64,000 nt of DNA from Gordionus sp. m RMFG-2023 (Eukaryota > Nematomorpha > Gordioida > Chordodea > Parachordodidae), in the NCBI RefSeq assembly GCF_954871325.1, contig NC_088777.1, forward strand, positions 11,881,366 through 11,945,365, given 5' to 3'. This document shows positions 1-12,618 of this stretch, in pieces. The position numbers and the translations under genes were made by a program. The notes beneath the pieces are model-generated. The model saw nothing but the letters and a program-made list of their open reading frames with translations, searched no databases and was not told where the DNA came from. Position 1 is the first letter of the stretch; each line of letters starts with the position of its first letter.

Positions 1-3000
1 TGAATTTTTTTATCAATATTAATCATCTATCTTTGTTCACCAAAATTTAACCGCCATTGAATGATCACGATATACATTATGGTAGTTTGGTTAGATTGTA
101 TGTATTATTTGCATTTTTTTAAAAAAAATTGTGCATGAATTTTCTTTTATAAATTAATTTATGCATTGTAAAAAATTCATATTTAGAAAAGATATTATAT
201 TTATAATGTATTAATTCTTTAATATTAAAATAGAATAACGTTCAAGTTATTAATGCCATAAATTACAAGGTGGCATATTTTGTGACTCTAGAAACGAATA
301 GAAAAATTGTCGTAATTTATGAATAAATTATATAATTTTGACCACGCATTGAATTTGAATAAATTACTGACAATATTAAATATTTTTCATATAATATATT
401 ATACAATTATTTTTGATATACACTGCCAACAATATGACTATGCGAATCATATTTTGTTAATTTGCCATCCAATAGTGTCCCCCTGATTTCTAAAATTTAT
501 GCCAATGTTTCATACTATAAGTGTCTAGTAGAATAGTAGCAAATATAAAGGTGAAAATTATTAAAAAAATGTTAGCAATAAAATTCCGGGCAATCTTAAG
601 ATTAGAACACGACTGAAAGCATTTATTCTGAAAATTTTATTAATGTCTAAAGAGAAATAAAGTTAATAGCAAAATTATAAAAAAATTTCAATATTTGTAT
701 CATGCCAGAATAAGAACTAAATCAATCGAGCTTTTCAATCATTTTTTCGAACCACAAAAAAAGAAAACCTAGTTATAAAATGAAAACTGTCAAGTTTTCA
801 GAAATACTAATTCTAAAACTTGTACTAAATCATTAAGTAGTGCTTAATTAGTATTTAAAGAGGGAAAAAGTCAATGGGAAAAATTAAAAAAATATTGCCA
901 AATCATCATATCAGAACGGGTTTGCACTCACTCTTTACTTAATAATTTTTAAATCAATTTCGCCAACTCAACTAACAAAAAATTAACTGATGAGCCAAGC
1001 AAAAACTACTATATTGCCCTTCAGAAAATAAATTAAACTTTATTATAATTGGTTCAAAATGTGTAGTGTGCTAAGAACAAGCAAAAACGTTTCTTTTAAA
1101 CTGATCTAAATAAAAAAAGTTGACTATTTAGCAAGTCATATTAATTATCACAGCTTATTCATATGATATAACATTGATTTAAATTTTAGTTTTATATTTT
1201 GATTATATATATTTATAAGCTTACCGCTAATGTATCCAGCCTAAATTGATGTATATCAATTTTAATAAGTTTACATAGCACTATAAATTATTTAAGTTTT
1301 AAAAATTTTCTCATAATCTGGGTCCTAACCTATATGACACACAGATATATATATTTTACTATTCATTTTACCTGTGAACAAGCAGGCACACACAATAATG
1401 CAACAGTACGTTGACCAAATGGAAATAAGTAGGGTTCAGTCCACTCATGACATAATTTAGCTTGAAGGTAAAAGTTGACAAAGGTCTGTAAGATTTATGG
1501 CTTGTAACCTTAACAATTATATAATTTTATTTAAAAACATTATTTATATTTATTTTTAAATTAAAATTTATGGCACAATTAAATAACTAAGGGATTTGAA
1601 TATTTCATATATATAAATATTATGCAGCATGTATCTATAAATTATATTCATAACATTGTGTGTATATAATATAAATCTATTTAAGATAATTTATTATCAC
1701 CATCACACCATCGAACCAGCAAGAATAAATTATATATTTTTTTGGACTAAAAGCTTATTTTTATTATATTATTAAATACATAATTAATTAAAAAGATATA
1801 TATAATAATAATATAGTATTATAATGTTTAAAAAAATATCAAATCAGTATAAACTGTAAATTAATTAACCGATAATTTATTATATACATGAGTTTATTTG
1901 TTATAAACATAAAAAAATATACAGCTTCTTTTAGTTCATTAGAATCAATCAACTATATCCTTTTCCAACATCATACTATCTAATTTATATATTTTTTAAT
2001 TAAGTCCATGTTTTAATTAAAATTAGGTGTCATTATAAATCATATGATATTCGTTTTAATTACTTCGTGTATACAGTCAATGATTATATTTTCTTCAAAA
2101 ACTTTATTTCTACTATTACAAAATGAATAATATAAGTAACATTTATTGTTTTGAAAATTATCCTATAATTATTAATAACTAATCTTTCTTTTCTAAAAGT
2201 TTAATGATGACATGAAAGTAAATCCCTTTTTTACTATTATTTTTTTTGCACCCTTACATGGGGAGGTGACTTGTTATTGTAAATTAGATGGCTGCCTACT
2301 TTTTTAAAAATGCTTTTATAAGGCAACCCCTATTCAAGTGAAGTATTTCTGTGGTACATAGTTGGTATATATTAGATATGAGCCAGGGCCTAATTTGGTC
2401 TAAGGTAGGGCCCTTGAACATAAATAATATGCTATTTATATTTAGTAGTGTCATTTTAAATTTCCAGTTACAACATTCATTCTTTAATAGAATCGCTGGA
2501 AAGTGGAAAAAGTTCTTTATAATATCTACCAAATAACTAAATAAAAAGAATCCGAAGATGATAATTGAGTATATGCAGAGGGCTCCTCAAATTGAATTCT
2601 CACTAAGAGGGCCTTGCAAACAAAAGAAGGCCATTTCATTTCATTTTGATTATGTTTTCTTTTATTTATTTTCTTAAAGCCATATTTCCTATTAAATAAT
2701 TGAATATTTTAAAATGCAAAAGCGGAAAGCGTCAAAACGGAGAGAAACATTAGATTACATTCTTTATGGGAATCGAAATTGAGAGAAAACATTTATAAAT
2801 GGGAGTTTATTAAGGTAAGCCGCTTATTTTTTCAGACAGAACGAATCGCGGTAAATCGATCGATAAAATAATTTACTAATAGCTCAAAAAATTTTTTTTA
2901 CCCTTTTCATCTAATATATTATTTTAATTAAAGAGAACAAAAAATTAGGCGGTCTTTTTCTATCTTAGTTCTGACGATTTTATTGAGTTAGATTAAATAT

Positions 3001-4998
3001 TGATTATTAACGTTTAATGGTCAAATTGGATAACAACTGCCTGTTACTCAAATATTAATAGTCATAATAAGCTAGAGTTAAAAAAGGAACTAAAAATTCT
3101 AAGAAAATAATTTTAAAAAAAATATTTCAATAAAACAATTTTATTTTAAAATTTAAATTTTCACTAAAAAATATTACAAAGTACTAAAATAGTTCAATCA
3201 ATCACTGCTTTAAAGATAATGATCTAAGAATTTAATAACGTTCACATCTATCATTCAATTTTGTTTTTTAAAAAAAGGAAAATATATATAACTTATATTG
3301 TCCAGATGACACGACGAAACCTATCAATATAATATAGATGTGATGATGAGTGTTCTATATCAATATCAGCTGAACTTAAAAATCCATCCGATACTTTCGT
3401 TCATATTTTGAAAATTATCTATGCTCATAATCACTCACGAGTCATAATCATTAACCCTGTTTCTACTCTATTACTCAACACTAGTAAAAATTCAAATAAA
3501 GTTTACACTATAAATATTCCAAAAATTAATAAGAATTATTGAAAACAAAGAAAAATTAAACTGAAATAAGCTCTAATCCGGAATTCTTTATTTCAGATTA
3601 ATTACCATATATCAACATGTCCTTAGGAATTTATCAAAGTTAATATTTACTAAGGTCGATAATTAAATTTGAAAAATATCTTTGACCGAAAATGCATTTC
3701 AGAATGTGCAGTAGGGTACCTACCAGCCCCAGAGCTCTAAGAAGGTGGGGCACAAAGGAGTCAAGTCCCTCTTCACAAATCTTTTTGCCCTCAATTTTAG
3801 GCCCAAAATTTGTTTCTAATGGCTTATTAAAAAATAACCCCCCCCCCCCCAATAAAAAAATTTCCTAATAAACTTTTGCCCCCACCCATTCTCTTCAACT
3901 GTCCCTAGTTAAGGGCTTTGTACCTACTCCACCCTGAATTCCAAATCACCTCTTCTCTTCAACTGAAGCTCCCTAGTTAAGGGCCATGTACCCTTACCCT
4001 GAATTCCAAATAATTTTTACCATAAACTTTTTGTGAAAATTTACAAAGTATTCAAAATTTCACGGTAAAATTGTCAGAAATTTACAATGTGAGTATTTAC
4101 TTAAAAAATAGGAGAGTTATAAAGGAAAATTTAAAACATTATTATCTTAGACGTTGATGATGAATTATTAATTACAAACATAATATACATCAAGATTTTA
4201 AATTATTTATTTCATGAACCATTTATTTCTACCTTATAAAACAACTGCATTCTTATTTTTTTTTAGTCAGCTATAACCAGGTCAAACAGAAGTGAGCTAA
4301 TACAATTTTTTTAGTGTCGACACCCATCTTGAACCTCCTAGTATAGAGGAGATTCATTATATTATAAAATCATATTTTTTGGATTTTTAATGCCACAAGA
4401 AGCCAGTATCTTGGCCATATTATAATATTTATTATTATTATAGGATCGTGATAATTAGTCCCCTTTTTTATCATGAAAATTTTATCGGCAAAATGAATAA
4501 AAATTATTTGTAGTATCATGAAAAAAAAAATTATTCTCAATTTTTTATTGCTTTTATATGATTAGATGTGGTATATATATAAATAAATAATATGTAACCA
4601 TAACTAATAAATAAAATAGACATTTTTTTATTGTAACTACAATATCTCTATACATAGTATATTGTAGTATACATATACATAATGTGACAATGTATCATTG
4701 ACAATAGAGTGCGACTGCGAGTAATTAAAGTTAATTAATGTGCTTCTGAATGATTTGACATTTTTTGCTTTGTTTGACAAAACTGGTATCATTATAAAAT
4801 AATATTTCTTTTATGTATTAGCTTCCTTTTTTAAAAGTATTATATTCTTAGTTCATGTTTCTCATATAAATATACAAATTTTTATTATATCATGGTTGAA
4901 CAAATTGAAGGATAATTATGTTTAAAAAATTTGTTTTCTTTTCTCAAACTCCTTCATCTTCATTTTTTTAAAATATTGTTTGAATAGAATAAACATTA
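1..4998. other. A+T-rich stretch without a recognised gene
   Basis: No conserved coding segment was seen on either strand; open frames are short and low-complexity. The stretch contains poly-C/poly-A runs near 3839-3860 and a degenerate direct duplication at 3891-4018. Because TMTC exon 1 lies on the minus strand at 6459-6743, this region may be intron of that gene, but I found no second exon here. Confidence 0.5.
3891..4018. repeat. imperfect tandem duplication, ~64-bp unit, two copies
   Basis: Two units begin with CTCTTCAACT at 3891 and 3955. Both continue through CCCTAGTTAAGGGC and end in CCCTGAATTCCAAAT. They differ by small indels and substitutions, so the duplication is not recent. The unit is much more C-rich than its surroundings and follows a homopolymeric C run. 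Confidence 0.75.
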
Positions 4999-5006
4999 CT
5001 TTATAT

Positions 5007-5211
5007 TAGCGTTGTTAAAAATTCTGATTTGGTCTATTTTTAAAACGGCCCTAATATTTTACCCAAAATAATATTATGTAAGCCTGGAGATTTTGTTCAT
5101 AGATGACAAAAAGGTTTTATTTGAAAAATCTCGAGGTTTACATCTTATCATTTTGGCTAAAATCTTAATCGGGTCGTTTTTAAAATCTACCTTGGCTTTT
5201 TAACAACATTA
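5007..5211. mobile_element. hAT-type MITE, TAGTGTTGTT family, copy 1
   Basis: The element is about 205 bp. It begins TAGCGTTGTTAAAA and ends TTTAACAACATTA, and is flanked by near-identical 8-bp duplications ctttatat (4999-5006) and ctttgtat (5212-5219). The interior carries sub-terminal inverted segments (AAAACGGCC near the left end, GGGTCGTTTTTAAAA near the right end) shared with copies at 11804 and 25639. It is too short to code for a transposase. The 8-bp duplication supports mobilisation by a hAT transposase. Confidence 0.8.
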
Positions 5212-5219
5212 CTTTGTAT

Positions 5220-6458
5220 TTATATTGAGAGCAATCAATTGTTTGATTTATCAAGAATCAGAAATAGGAAACAGACGTAGGCTAGCAAATCATAGTTCTT
5301 GTAAATATAACTTTACATATCAATTGCAAGGATATAGAGTGAACCGAACCGCTATACAGGTATGCGCCTTATAATTTTTCTGAACCATCAAATCGCTCTT
5401 AGTAGCTAACCAAAACTCTATATAATTTTTTAAACCGGGTTAAACACGTTGTTTTATATATATACCTATATTAAAATTTAAGACCCATAGTATATTTATA
5501 CATTTACATAATTTATTTATAGCCATTGACTAAAATATGCATATTATTAAATATTGTAGACTTTTGGAGCACATATTGGTTATACTTAACTTTGTTATTA
5601 TATATCATGTGTATCGCATATTTCCTCAATAAAACCACGTTTTTATGTGTCTTTATTTTTATTTTAAACATTTGATATGAATACAAATATTACAAAATTA
5701 ATTTTTACCTCCCCTCCCCCCAAAAAATAAAATAAAAATTCTAAAATCACAACTGAAACCTATTAAAATTTAGGCAGCTTAATGCGTCTTGAACCTTAAT
5801 CATCGAACCGCAACCTTTATAGATAACAATTCGGGTCCTTGGTCTATAGAATATAGATATAAATCATATATCGAAATCATTCCCTATTTCTGTTAACCTT
5901 CAAATTTACATTCCTAGAAGGGATATGGTATTTTGGTTTTAAATTAAAAATACAACAAAAAGTTTTACATATTATATCTTCTAACTTATTAACCGAGCTT
6001 ATACAAAATCACGTTTTATGTAATATTGATTTTGTTGATTGATATTATATTGTAGTTTATATTGTGGTGTGAAATAATGATATTAAGTGATTTATAGATC
6101 TTTTGCTATTTGACGAAAAAATAATTTTATAATTTATATTTAAAAAATTTTAAATTGGATGATATCATAGAATAATAATTGTTTAACATAATACTAATTT
6201 TTACTTATCAGAGAAAATGAGAGGTAAAAGATAATTATTTTTAAGATTTTCGAAACACGAAGTAAATTTTGTAGATATTTATTTATAAAAAGGAATTTAA
6301 TAAGAAAGAGGACGGTTTTTTATGCAATTATGCCACTTTTTCTTGGTTTTTTAACTTTTCCAGTTTATAATAATAAATTTTAAATGTCCCTGCGAAACTG
6401 CATAATCAGGTGTATTTGTATTGTGTAGTGTAAATTATATTTATGTAAATTAACTCAC
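5220..6458. other. presumed first-intron sequence of the TMTC-like gene
   Basis: This follows the exon-1 donor on the minus strand (GTGAGT, read from 6458 down to 6453). It is A+T-rich with no conserved coding and no recognisable continuation of the TMTC motif after the donor (expected to start around H-K-S-Y-R-P-L). The intron probably runs beyond the left edge of the window. Confidence 0.45.
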
Positions 6459-6743
6459 ACTTCTGATAGAATTTCCCCAGTAATCGTGTTTCCAAATATT
6501 GATCCAACTTTTGAGATCTTTCGAAATCACATCGGGATTATTGACTATGGCTGGTATATCATCGAATACGAAATCTCCTTGGAAAGCATTGCTATAACAC
6601 ATTACAACCGTGATCAATAGAATTATCCATGGTTTTGTAATAAAATTATAGAAAGCTTGAGATAGATAGGGCCAATTGAATGATGGATGTCTACTATAAT
6701 GCGAAGGAGCAGGTAAAGAATTTTTTTTCAGCGGTTGCCGCAT
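6459..6743 (-). CDS. TMTC-like protein (transmembrane and TPR protein), first coding exon
   Basis: This 95-codon exon starts at ATG 6743 and ends at a consensus donor AGT|GTGAGT, so the reading frame stops only inside the intron. TMTC proteins are ER membrane proteins of the GT-C fold with C-terminal TPR repeats, implicated in O-mannosylation of cadherins. The sequence shows a basic, proline-containing cytoplasmic N-terminus (residues 1-37), one hydrophobic segment (about 39-55), then the family signature G-x-F-V-F-D-D-I-x-A-I-V-N-N-P-D (56-71, acidic pair D61-D62) and a D-Y-W-G-N motif near the exon end. In vertebrate TMTC proteins the next residues are S-H-K-S-Y-R-P-L, which fits the phase-0 donor. 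The remaining exons, including all TPRs, lie outside the window or were not recognised. The paralogue (TMTC1-4) cannot be assigned from this exon. Confidence 0.85.
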
Positions 6744-7288
6744 TTTTTATACCTAGGTTACTGTTTTTTGAAAGACGATTTAGAGATGTCGGAGCTCATT
6801 TTTAAGTTCAAACAATTGATATCTTTATTTTTTTTTCGAAAAGAAATTGAAACCTATTTTTTTTTATATATAATTAGAAGTCAATTTTTTATACATTTAT
6901 TTTACCAAAAAAGGAAAATATATCATTTTTAAAATTTTTTGCAAAAACTGGTTTACAAAAAAAAATAGTGAAAAAAAAGTTTGAAAATTTTTTTTTAGAT
7001 ACCTTAAAAATATAATATTATAAATGAGTGTATTCAGTAAATGTTAAACTAAATCATATAATAACCCATTTATTATCTTAAATAAGGTTGGTATAATCTA
7101 GCTCAAGCATGGTCCGAATGGATAAGCTTGAAAAACTGATAATGTAAATCATTTAAATATTTCAATTGTTCTCTTATTATTTTTTGAACATAAAAATAAA
7201 AAGTTTTAAATTTTGTTTTAAGCATAAAGAAAAGATATAAGAGAGCAAACAAAAGTGTTATGTGATACTAGTCGATAACTATTTAATA

Positions 7289-7383
7289 AGTAATTCTTTT
7301 ATATTTATTTTTAAAGTGGAATTTGTAATACATATATGTAAAACTACAGTTTCCACATTTTAAAAATAAATTGAAGAATTATT
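7289..7383. repeat. imperfect hairpin, possible short MITE
   Basis: The left arm (AGTAATTCTT..ATTTATTTTTAAAGTGGAA) and right arm (TTTCCACATTTTAAAAATAAAT..AAGAATTATT) are reverse complements over roughly 40 bp around a loop of about 20 bp. No target duplication was identified. It may be a small fold-back element or an accident of A+T-rich sequence, although the arm length argues against chance. Confidence 0.55.
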
Positions 7384-8216
7384 TTAAAAACAAATTTTTC
7401 TCTTTTTATGTTTTTCTTTCTTATTTTCATTGTACATATTCCTCAGAAAAACTACTTAAACTTTTTGACATGATAAATCACGCTCAGCTGCCCAAGCATA
7501 TGATAATAAAAAGTGGCAAAATTCTTACATCAAATGATAATTAAAATGAATATGTAATACTTTTTAGAAACTGTGGGTGGGGGAGGGGTTCAAAAACAAT
7601 AAGAATTCAGAATGACACTGTTATAGGGCAACAAGAGGCCCAGGCACCCTAAAAATTGCGATGGGCCTTTTAAAAAGTTTTAACATAAATTTTTTTAAAA
7701 AGAAAATATATACTATGAAATATCTTCTCTTTTTCAAAAATAGAAAAGGCTGGTGACCGAAACTATATAGGGTTGATAAAATAATAATATTAAAGTTAGT
7801 TTTATGTTAGTCATATCAAAATATCGCTCTTTAGACATTTATATAATATTTTAAAGAATATATAGATTATCTAAAAATAATTATATTATTGTCTGGGGCC
7901 TTATAAAACTTTTAAAAATGATAAAATATTACCTTTTAATGTATATACCTGTTTGTTAGAATATAAATACCCTTTCTCTTTTTTAATGCTATTATGATGA
8001 AATTACAATCTATTCATTAATAATAAATATTTTATTTTAGTTTCTTAAGTAGACTAATCTCCCATTAAATTTAAATAAAAGTATAGAAATCGATAATATA
8101 CAAATTTCTCTTAAGTTTTCCTATATTTATTATCCATTATTGAAGAAGGAGGTAAGTGTTGTTTGACAAATACTCCTGAAACGATTTTAATATAAAATAT
8201 CAAGAGTTTTTTTTTG

Positions 8217-8235
8217 CAAGTCCTGCCAGGACTTG
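8217..8235. repeat. perfect 19-bp palindrome
   Basis: CAAGTCCTG-C-CAGGACTTG is a perfect 9-bp inverted repeat around a single base. It is GC-rich in an A+T-rich context. No function can be assigned. Confidence 0.8.
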
Positions 8236-8723
8236 TTGAAAAATATCCGACAAGAAAGACACGGATGTAACATCTAAAAAAATAAAATTACACTCCTAGT
8301 TAAAAAAAATCCTCTTGGTTAATTCTGAGGTATTTTTTCAAGGTATTAAGTTAACCGGCCATTTTTAGCTGATTCTAAAAACAAATAACATCCCCTCAGG
8401 CTCGTGGATTAGGCTCAACTTTGAAGAAGGTGGGGGGAAAAATAAACCACTCCTTAATGTTTAGATATATTTTTTAAGAATGCTCCTTTAAATGAAGCCG
8501 ATAACTCAAACCTAGGCCGGCCTATTCAAAAGAAGCGACTACGAATGGAATAATTCACTATTACTAATTATACCAATCTAATAAAAATACTATATATTTT
8601 ACTATTCATACGAATATGATTAATAAATTTTTTGATTCCAAAAGAAAGAATACGAATATATTCAATCTTTATTCGTTTTGAATTGACCTACTCAAACCCT
8701 CACTTTATATTTAGGATTTAAAT

Positions 8724-8934
8724 CAGAGACCTGGGTCCAGCCAGACTCGCTCGGACCAGCCGGCCCAATTTTTTAAATATGCCAGGGCTGGGCCTAATTT
8801 TTTTTTAAAAAATACCTGGGCCCCTATATTTTAAAACCAATATTTTAAATCGCCATTGTTAGCTATAAAAATTAAATATATTTTTTTTTAAATCCGGGTC
8901 GAGTCATGCAAGCGGGGACCTCTGCTGGTCTCTA
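8724..8934. mobile_element. GC-rich hAT-type MITE (211 bp)
   Basis: The element is bounded by a perfect 8-bp duplication, atttaaat, at 8716-8723 and 8935-8942. Its ends are CAGAGACC and GGTCTCTA, inverted with one difference. The arms are GC-rich (ctgggtccagcc and gccggccc on the left, ccgggtcgag and gcggggacc on the right), which contrasts sharply with the flanks. It has no coding capacity. The 8-bp duplication places it among hAT-mobilised elements. Confidence 0.85.
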
Positions 8935-8942
8935 ATTTAAAT

Positions 8943-11522
8943 AACGATTATAATTTTATTAATATTTATAGTTATGAATTTAATTACATAGAAAAAATGT
9001 TGAGTTTCGAGTTTCTAATTTAAGCAAAGCTTTTTTCCCTAATCATTTTTTGGCATTAAGAACGTCTCTGAATTTTGATTAGTCCTTTAATAAATCAAAC
9101 ATTTATCATTGTTAATTAAACACATTTAAAAATTTATACAATTAAGATAATAATATATTTAAAAAAGATTAACCATAAGGAATACCATCTTTTCCTTCTC
9201 GAGATATGAGAGGAACAAATATAATTGAACTAATATAACGTAACCAGCCACACGTCAAAATTAATGAATTACATCCCTTTCAATTTAATTTTTTTAAATT
9301 TCAAATCGTTTTTTATAAAAAATTAAATAATCATCATTATAATATATATAAAAAATTGCATACCTTTTGATTTAGTATTTTTTTTGTTTGAAGTAAATAG
9401 ACAAATTTTATGAATAAAAATTTAAGCGGGATTTTCTAATAATTTTGTTTGTTTTAATAGAGTTAAATAGAGAAAAAAAAGGTGCTTAATTAATTTTATT
9501 AGAATATCAAGGTTTCTGCATCCTCGCTCGTTTTTTTTCTTTTTCTTTAGAATTCCAAAAAGCAGTATGTAAGTCCAGCTGATTTTCTGAATGGAATATT
9601 TTATTCAGAATTAAGAACAAATCGCTTTTTTAAAAAAATGACATTAATTAAAGCTTAAAGAAATTGGTGAAACTTTAACGAATAATTTCATAAATTCCTT
9701 GATTGTTAAGTTCAAAGAGTTAAAAGCAGAGCTTTATGAGTTTTTGACTTGCGTCAAGACAAGCCAATCGTTCGTAAAATTGTAGGATCATTAGAATGAT
9801 ATTTAAAATCTTTATTCGCCCTTTTTTAATGCTGTTTAAAATCTCGTAGGCCTCAGGATTTTTTTAAGAGGGCTAAATCATTTCGCCAATTTTTTGGCAA
9901 AAAACTAGTTAGTATTATTTTGGCTAAAATATTCATTTATCCTTATCTAAAAATATGGATGAGAGGTTCTTGATTCATCAAGCCATCCTAACAAATCTAT
10001 GAGTTTATTTCTTAACATATGAAAATTATTATATATTTTAACCCTTATATCTGTTAGAACTTACAACAAATAAATGACATTTTCTGCTCTAAAAAGAATA
10101 AAACTTAAAATGAAACCTCAGAAGATAAATTGAATGGGTTACCCCTTCTATACACATGAAGAATTTACACCAAATAGAAAAATTAGTTTCATCAAAATAT
10201 AAAATTTCCGTAAATAAATATTTTGCCTGATAAAAATTTCTTAATTATATTTTTATGTAATTATCAATTGTTTTTAACATCTTAATTTTTAAAATATGTT
10301 TGATGTATTAGAAAATGGGCCATTTTTTCTAGCTCACATTTATCTTATATTGGTTTGTAATAATTAGGTAATCGCTCCACTTTTTCGCCTTTAACCCAAT
10401 TCCCCAAAAGGCGAAATCGAGCTTTTTAACTAAAACTCGATATCAATTTATTTTATAAATTTAAATATTTTATAACAGAATTTTTGTGAATAAATTTATT
10501 ACATATAATTTTACAGATTATTTCGGTATTATAAATTGTCAAATTTTTTTTCCCACTTATTAATAGAATTTTACGAAATTTTTTATGTTCATTTTAAGAA
10601 TATTTTAAAGAAGAATTACTCTCTCCTCCCCTTCGAAAGCAAATTCATGGCTACGTGCCTGGGTAATATATATAATTAATAGTAATAGACAATGAAATTA
10701 AACTTGTTTGGCTTGAAGAAAGATAATATAATGATAAGAAGCAATAAGAATTAATAATTTTGATTCTCCATGATTTAAAAATAATATCTAATCAAACAAA
10801 TATCGCTTTAATTTATAATTTATTTTAAGAATCAGCAATCAATAAATTTATTTTATCATTAGTAAATTTTATTGATGATAATTTTTTTTTTTAAAAAACA
10901 TCTATATTAAATGAAGAGTTTGGAGATAGCTTGGCTATATTATTGATAACATTAACAATAGAATATATTATTTTTTAGTAATTATTGATGGATGAAAAAA
11001 AAATAATTATTTTTTATTTTGTATTTAATATTTTATAATGATCGATACATTTTTTTTTAATGATAAATAAATTTATATTACCAAATATTAAATTAATGTA
11101 ACGACAATATTTAAATTTGTAAAAAAAATTATTATTATTTACTACTACTATGGTAACTATGTAATAAAATAAAAATAACTATAGTACCATCATACTAGCC
11201 TACCTTATATATGTATTATATCAATAGTAGAAATATTAATTATAAAAAAAATAATTTATTAAATGGGGAGACAGTTGTTTTGTTTGTAGTTTTATTATAT
11301 TCTCCTAACCATCCATAACTTTTTTTAAAAATAAATGAAGATTTCTTTTATAATATGAATATTTTATTAAGCGAAACTCTGCTGAATATTATTAAATATA
11401 TTTACTTTTACAATTTATTTTATTTCAGTAGAAAGTAAAAGAGTATTATTTTTAACTTTATTACACATATTATTATATCGGAAACCTGCAGACTCTTTAC
11501 CCAAAGTCGTGGCCTAGATTTA
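8943..11522. other. non-coding A+T-rich stretch
   Basis: No gene was recognised. A small hairpin lies at 10384-10415. Around 10615-10661 an isolated segment ends in GGCTACGTGCCTG after a CCTCCCC run and resembles the right end of the hAT family at 33174 and 62510. No matching left end or duplication was found, so it is probably a solo relic. Confidence 0.45.
10384..10415. repeat. small GC-containing hairpin
   Basis: TTCGCCTTT (10384-10392) and AAAGGCGAA (10407-10415) are perfect reverse complements with a 14-base loop. It could form a stem in RNA or DNA. No poly-T tract or neighbouring gene suggests a terminator role. Confidence 0.6.
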
Positions 11523-11530
11523 ATTTTAAT

Positions 11531-12618
11531 CAATGCTGTTAACGCTACTTAAAAAAAATTAGAACATTATAGCTATAACTACTTTTCAAAAAAATTGCTC
11601 GCTATAGCTATTATTTTAATAGCTATTTTAATAGCTACTTTATATTTTTTCACTTAAATAATGGGGATGAAATATTACAGCGCCATCAGACGCGTAATTC
11701 ATGAAAGAATTTTTTAATGATTTCATAATTGTTTGGTTTCAACTGCCTATGTACATTAAGCTAACACTCATTTTCATTTATTTTCAGATGTATTTCTTCT
11801 CAGTAGTGTTGTTAAACGGCTCTATTTGTGCCGATTTTTAGATGAGTAACTTACTATTTTATTTAGGAAAATATTACAAGATCTCGAGGTTTTGCTAAGA
11901 TTTTTGTGCCTATATAAGCAATATCTTCAGGTTTGCCCTTGTCTAATATTTTTTTGAATATAATATTGAGTTAGCCTTTTTTAAAAATTGGCTCAAATCG
12001 AGCCAACAACATTACTTCTCAGGTATGTTTTTATACTTATTAAAGAAGAAAATGTTCTTTCATTGGGTAAAGTACTAATGGATAGAGTTGCCAAAATATG
12101 AAATAATTTTTATTTATTAGGAAAATAATCAGAAATGTGTTTGAAATTATGCAAAACACTCATGGCATTTTTTGAAACATTATCAGCTACAGACTATTAT
12201 TATGCTCGTTTTTTAGGTGATATTTTCTTTAGAGTTTAAAAATGATAAAATATATAGTTCCTGAGCATCTATCTCATGATCCCCCCTCTTTGTTTTGTCT
12301 TTTCTTGCAAATCTTCCAAAGTTTTAATAAATAAATGAAGGAAGTAAAAGATATTGTATAAATTAAATTTTTTAAAAATATGTCCATTGTATTTATTTAA
12401 ATTATAAACAAAAATTAGTCACCAGCATTTTAAAATATTAATTAATTTTTTTTTAAAATAAGATGCTATTTTTTTTAGCTATAGCTACTCGAAAAGAAAA
12501 ATAGCGCGGTGCTATTAATAATCTACTTTTTTTTATAAAAATAACATCACAACCGATACTTACTTAAAAAATATAGCAGGCTACAAGTATCGCGCAACTC
12601 TTAATAGCATCAGCATTG
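11531..12618. mobile_element. hAT-type element, 1.1 kb, with a nested MITE
   Basis: The ends are CAATGCTGTTAACGCTAC and ..GCATCAGCATTG, flanked by attttaat (11523-11530) and attttaaa (12619-12626), an 8-bp duplication with one mismatch. The sub-terminal regions repeat AGCTATAGCTA and TAGCTACTTT motifs on both sides in inverted orientation (around 11560-11640 and 12477-12540), a common arrangement of transposase-binding sub-terminal repeats. The interior holds no intact frame. A second element (11804-12014) sits inside, so this one is the older of the two. Confidence 0.75.
11804..12014. mobile_element. hAT-type MITE, TAGTGTTGTT family, copy 2 (nested)
   Basis: The element begins TAGTGTTGTTAAACGGCTC and ends GAGCCAACAACATTA. 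It is flanked by a perfect 8-bp duplication cttctcag at 11796-11803 and 12015-12022. This is the best evidence in the window that the family moves by hAT transposition. It lies inside the 11531-12618 element. Confidence 0.9.

Larger units (their letters stand above)
6744..8715. other. upstream region of the TMTC-like gene, no gene recognised
   Basis: The first 250 bases upstream of the TMTC start are long T and A runs, typical of a 5' flank in this genome, and I can point to no specific promoter element. Further out are a ~95-bp imperfect hairpin (7289-7383), a G-rich patch near 7570-7680 containing aggcccaggcaccc and gatgggcc that may be an eroded transposon, and a perfect small palindrome (8217-8235). 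Confidence 0.45.
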
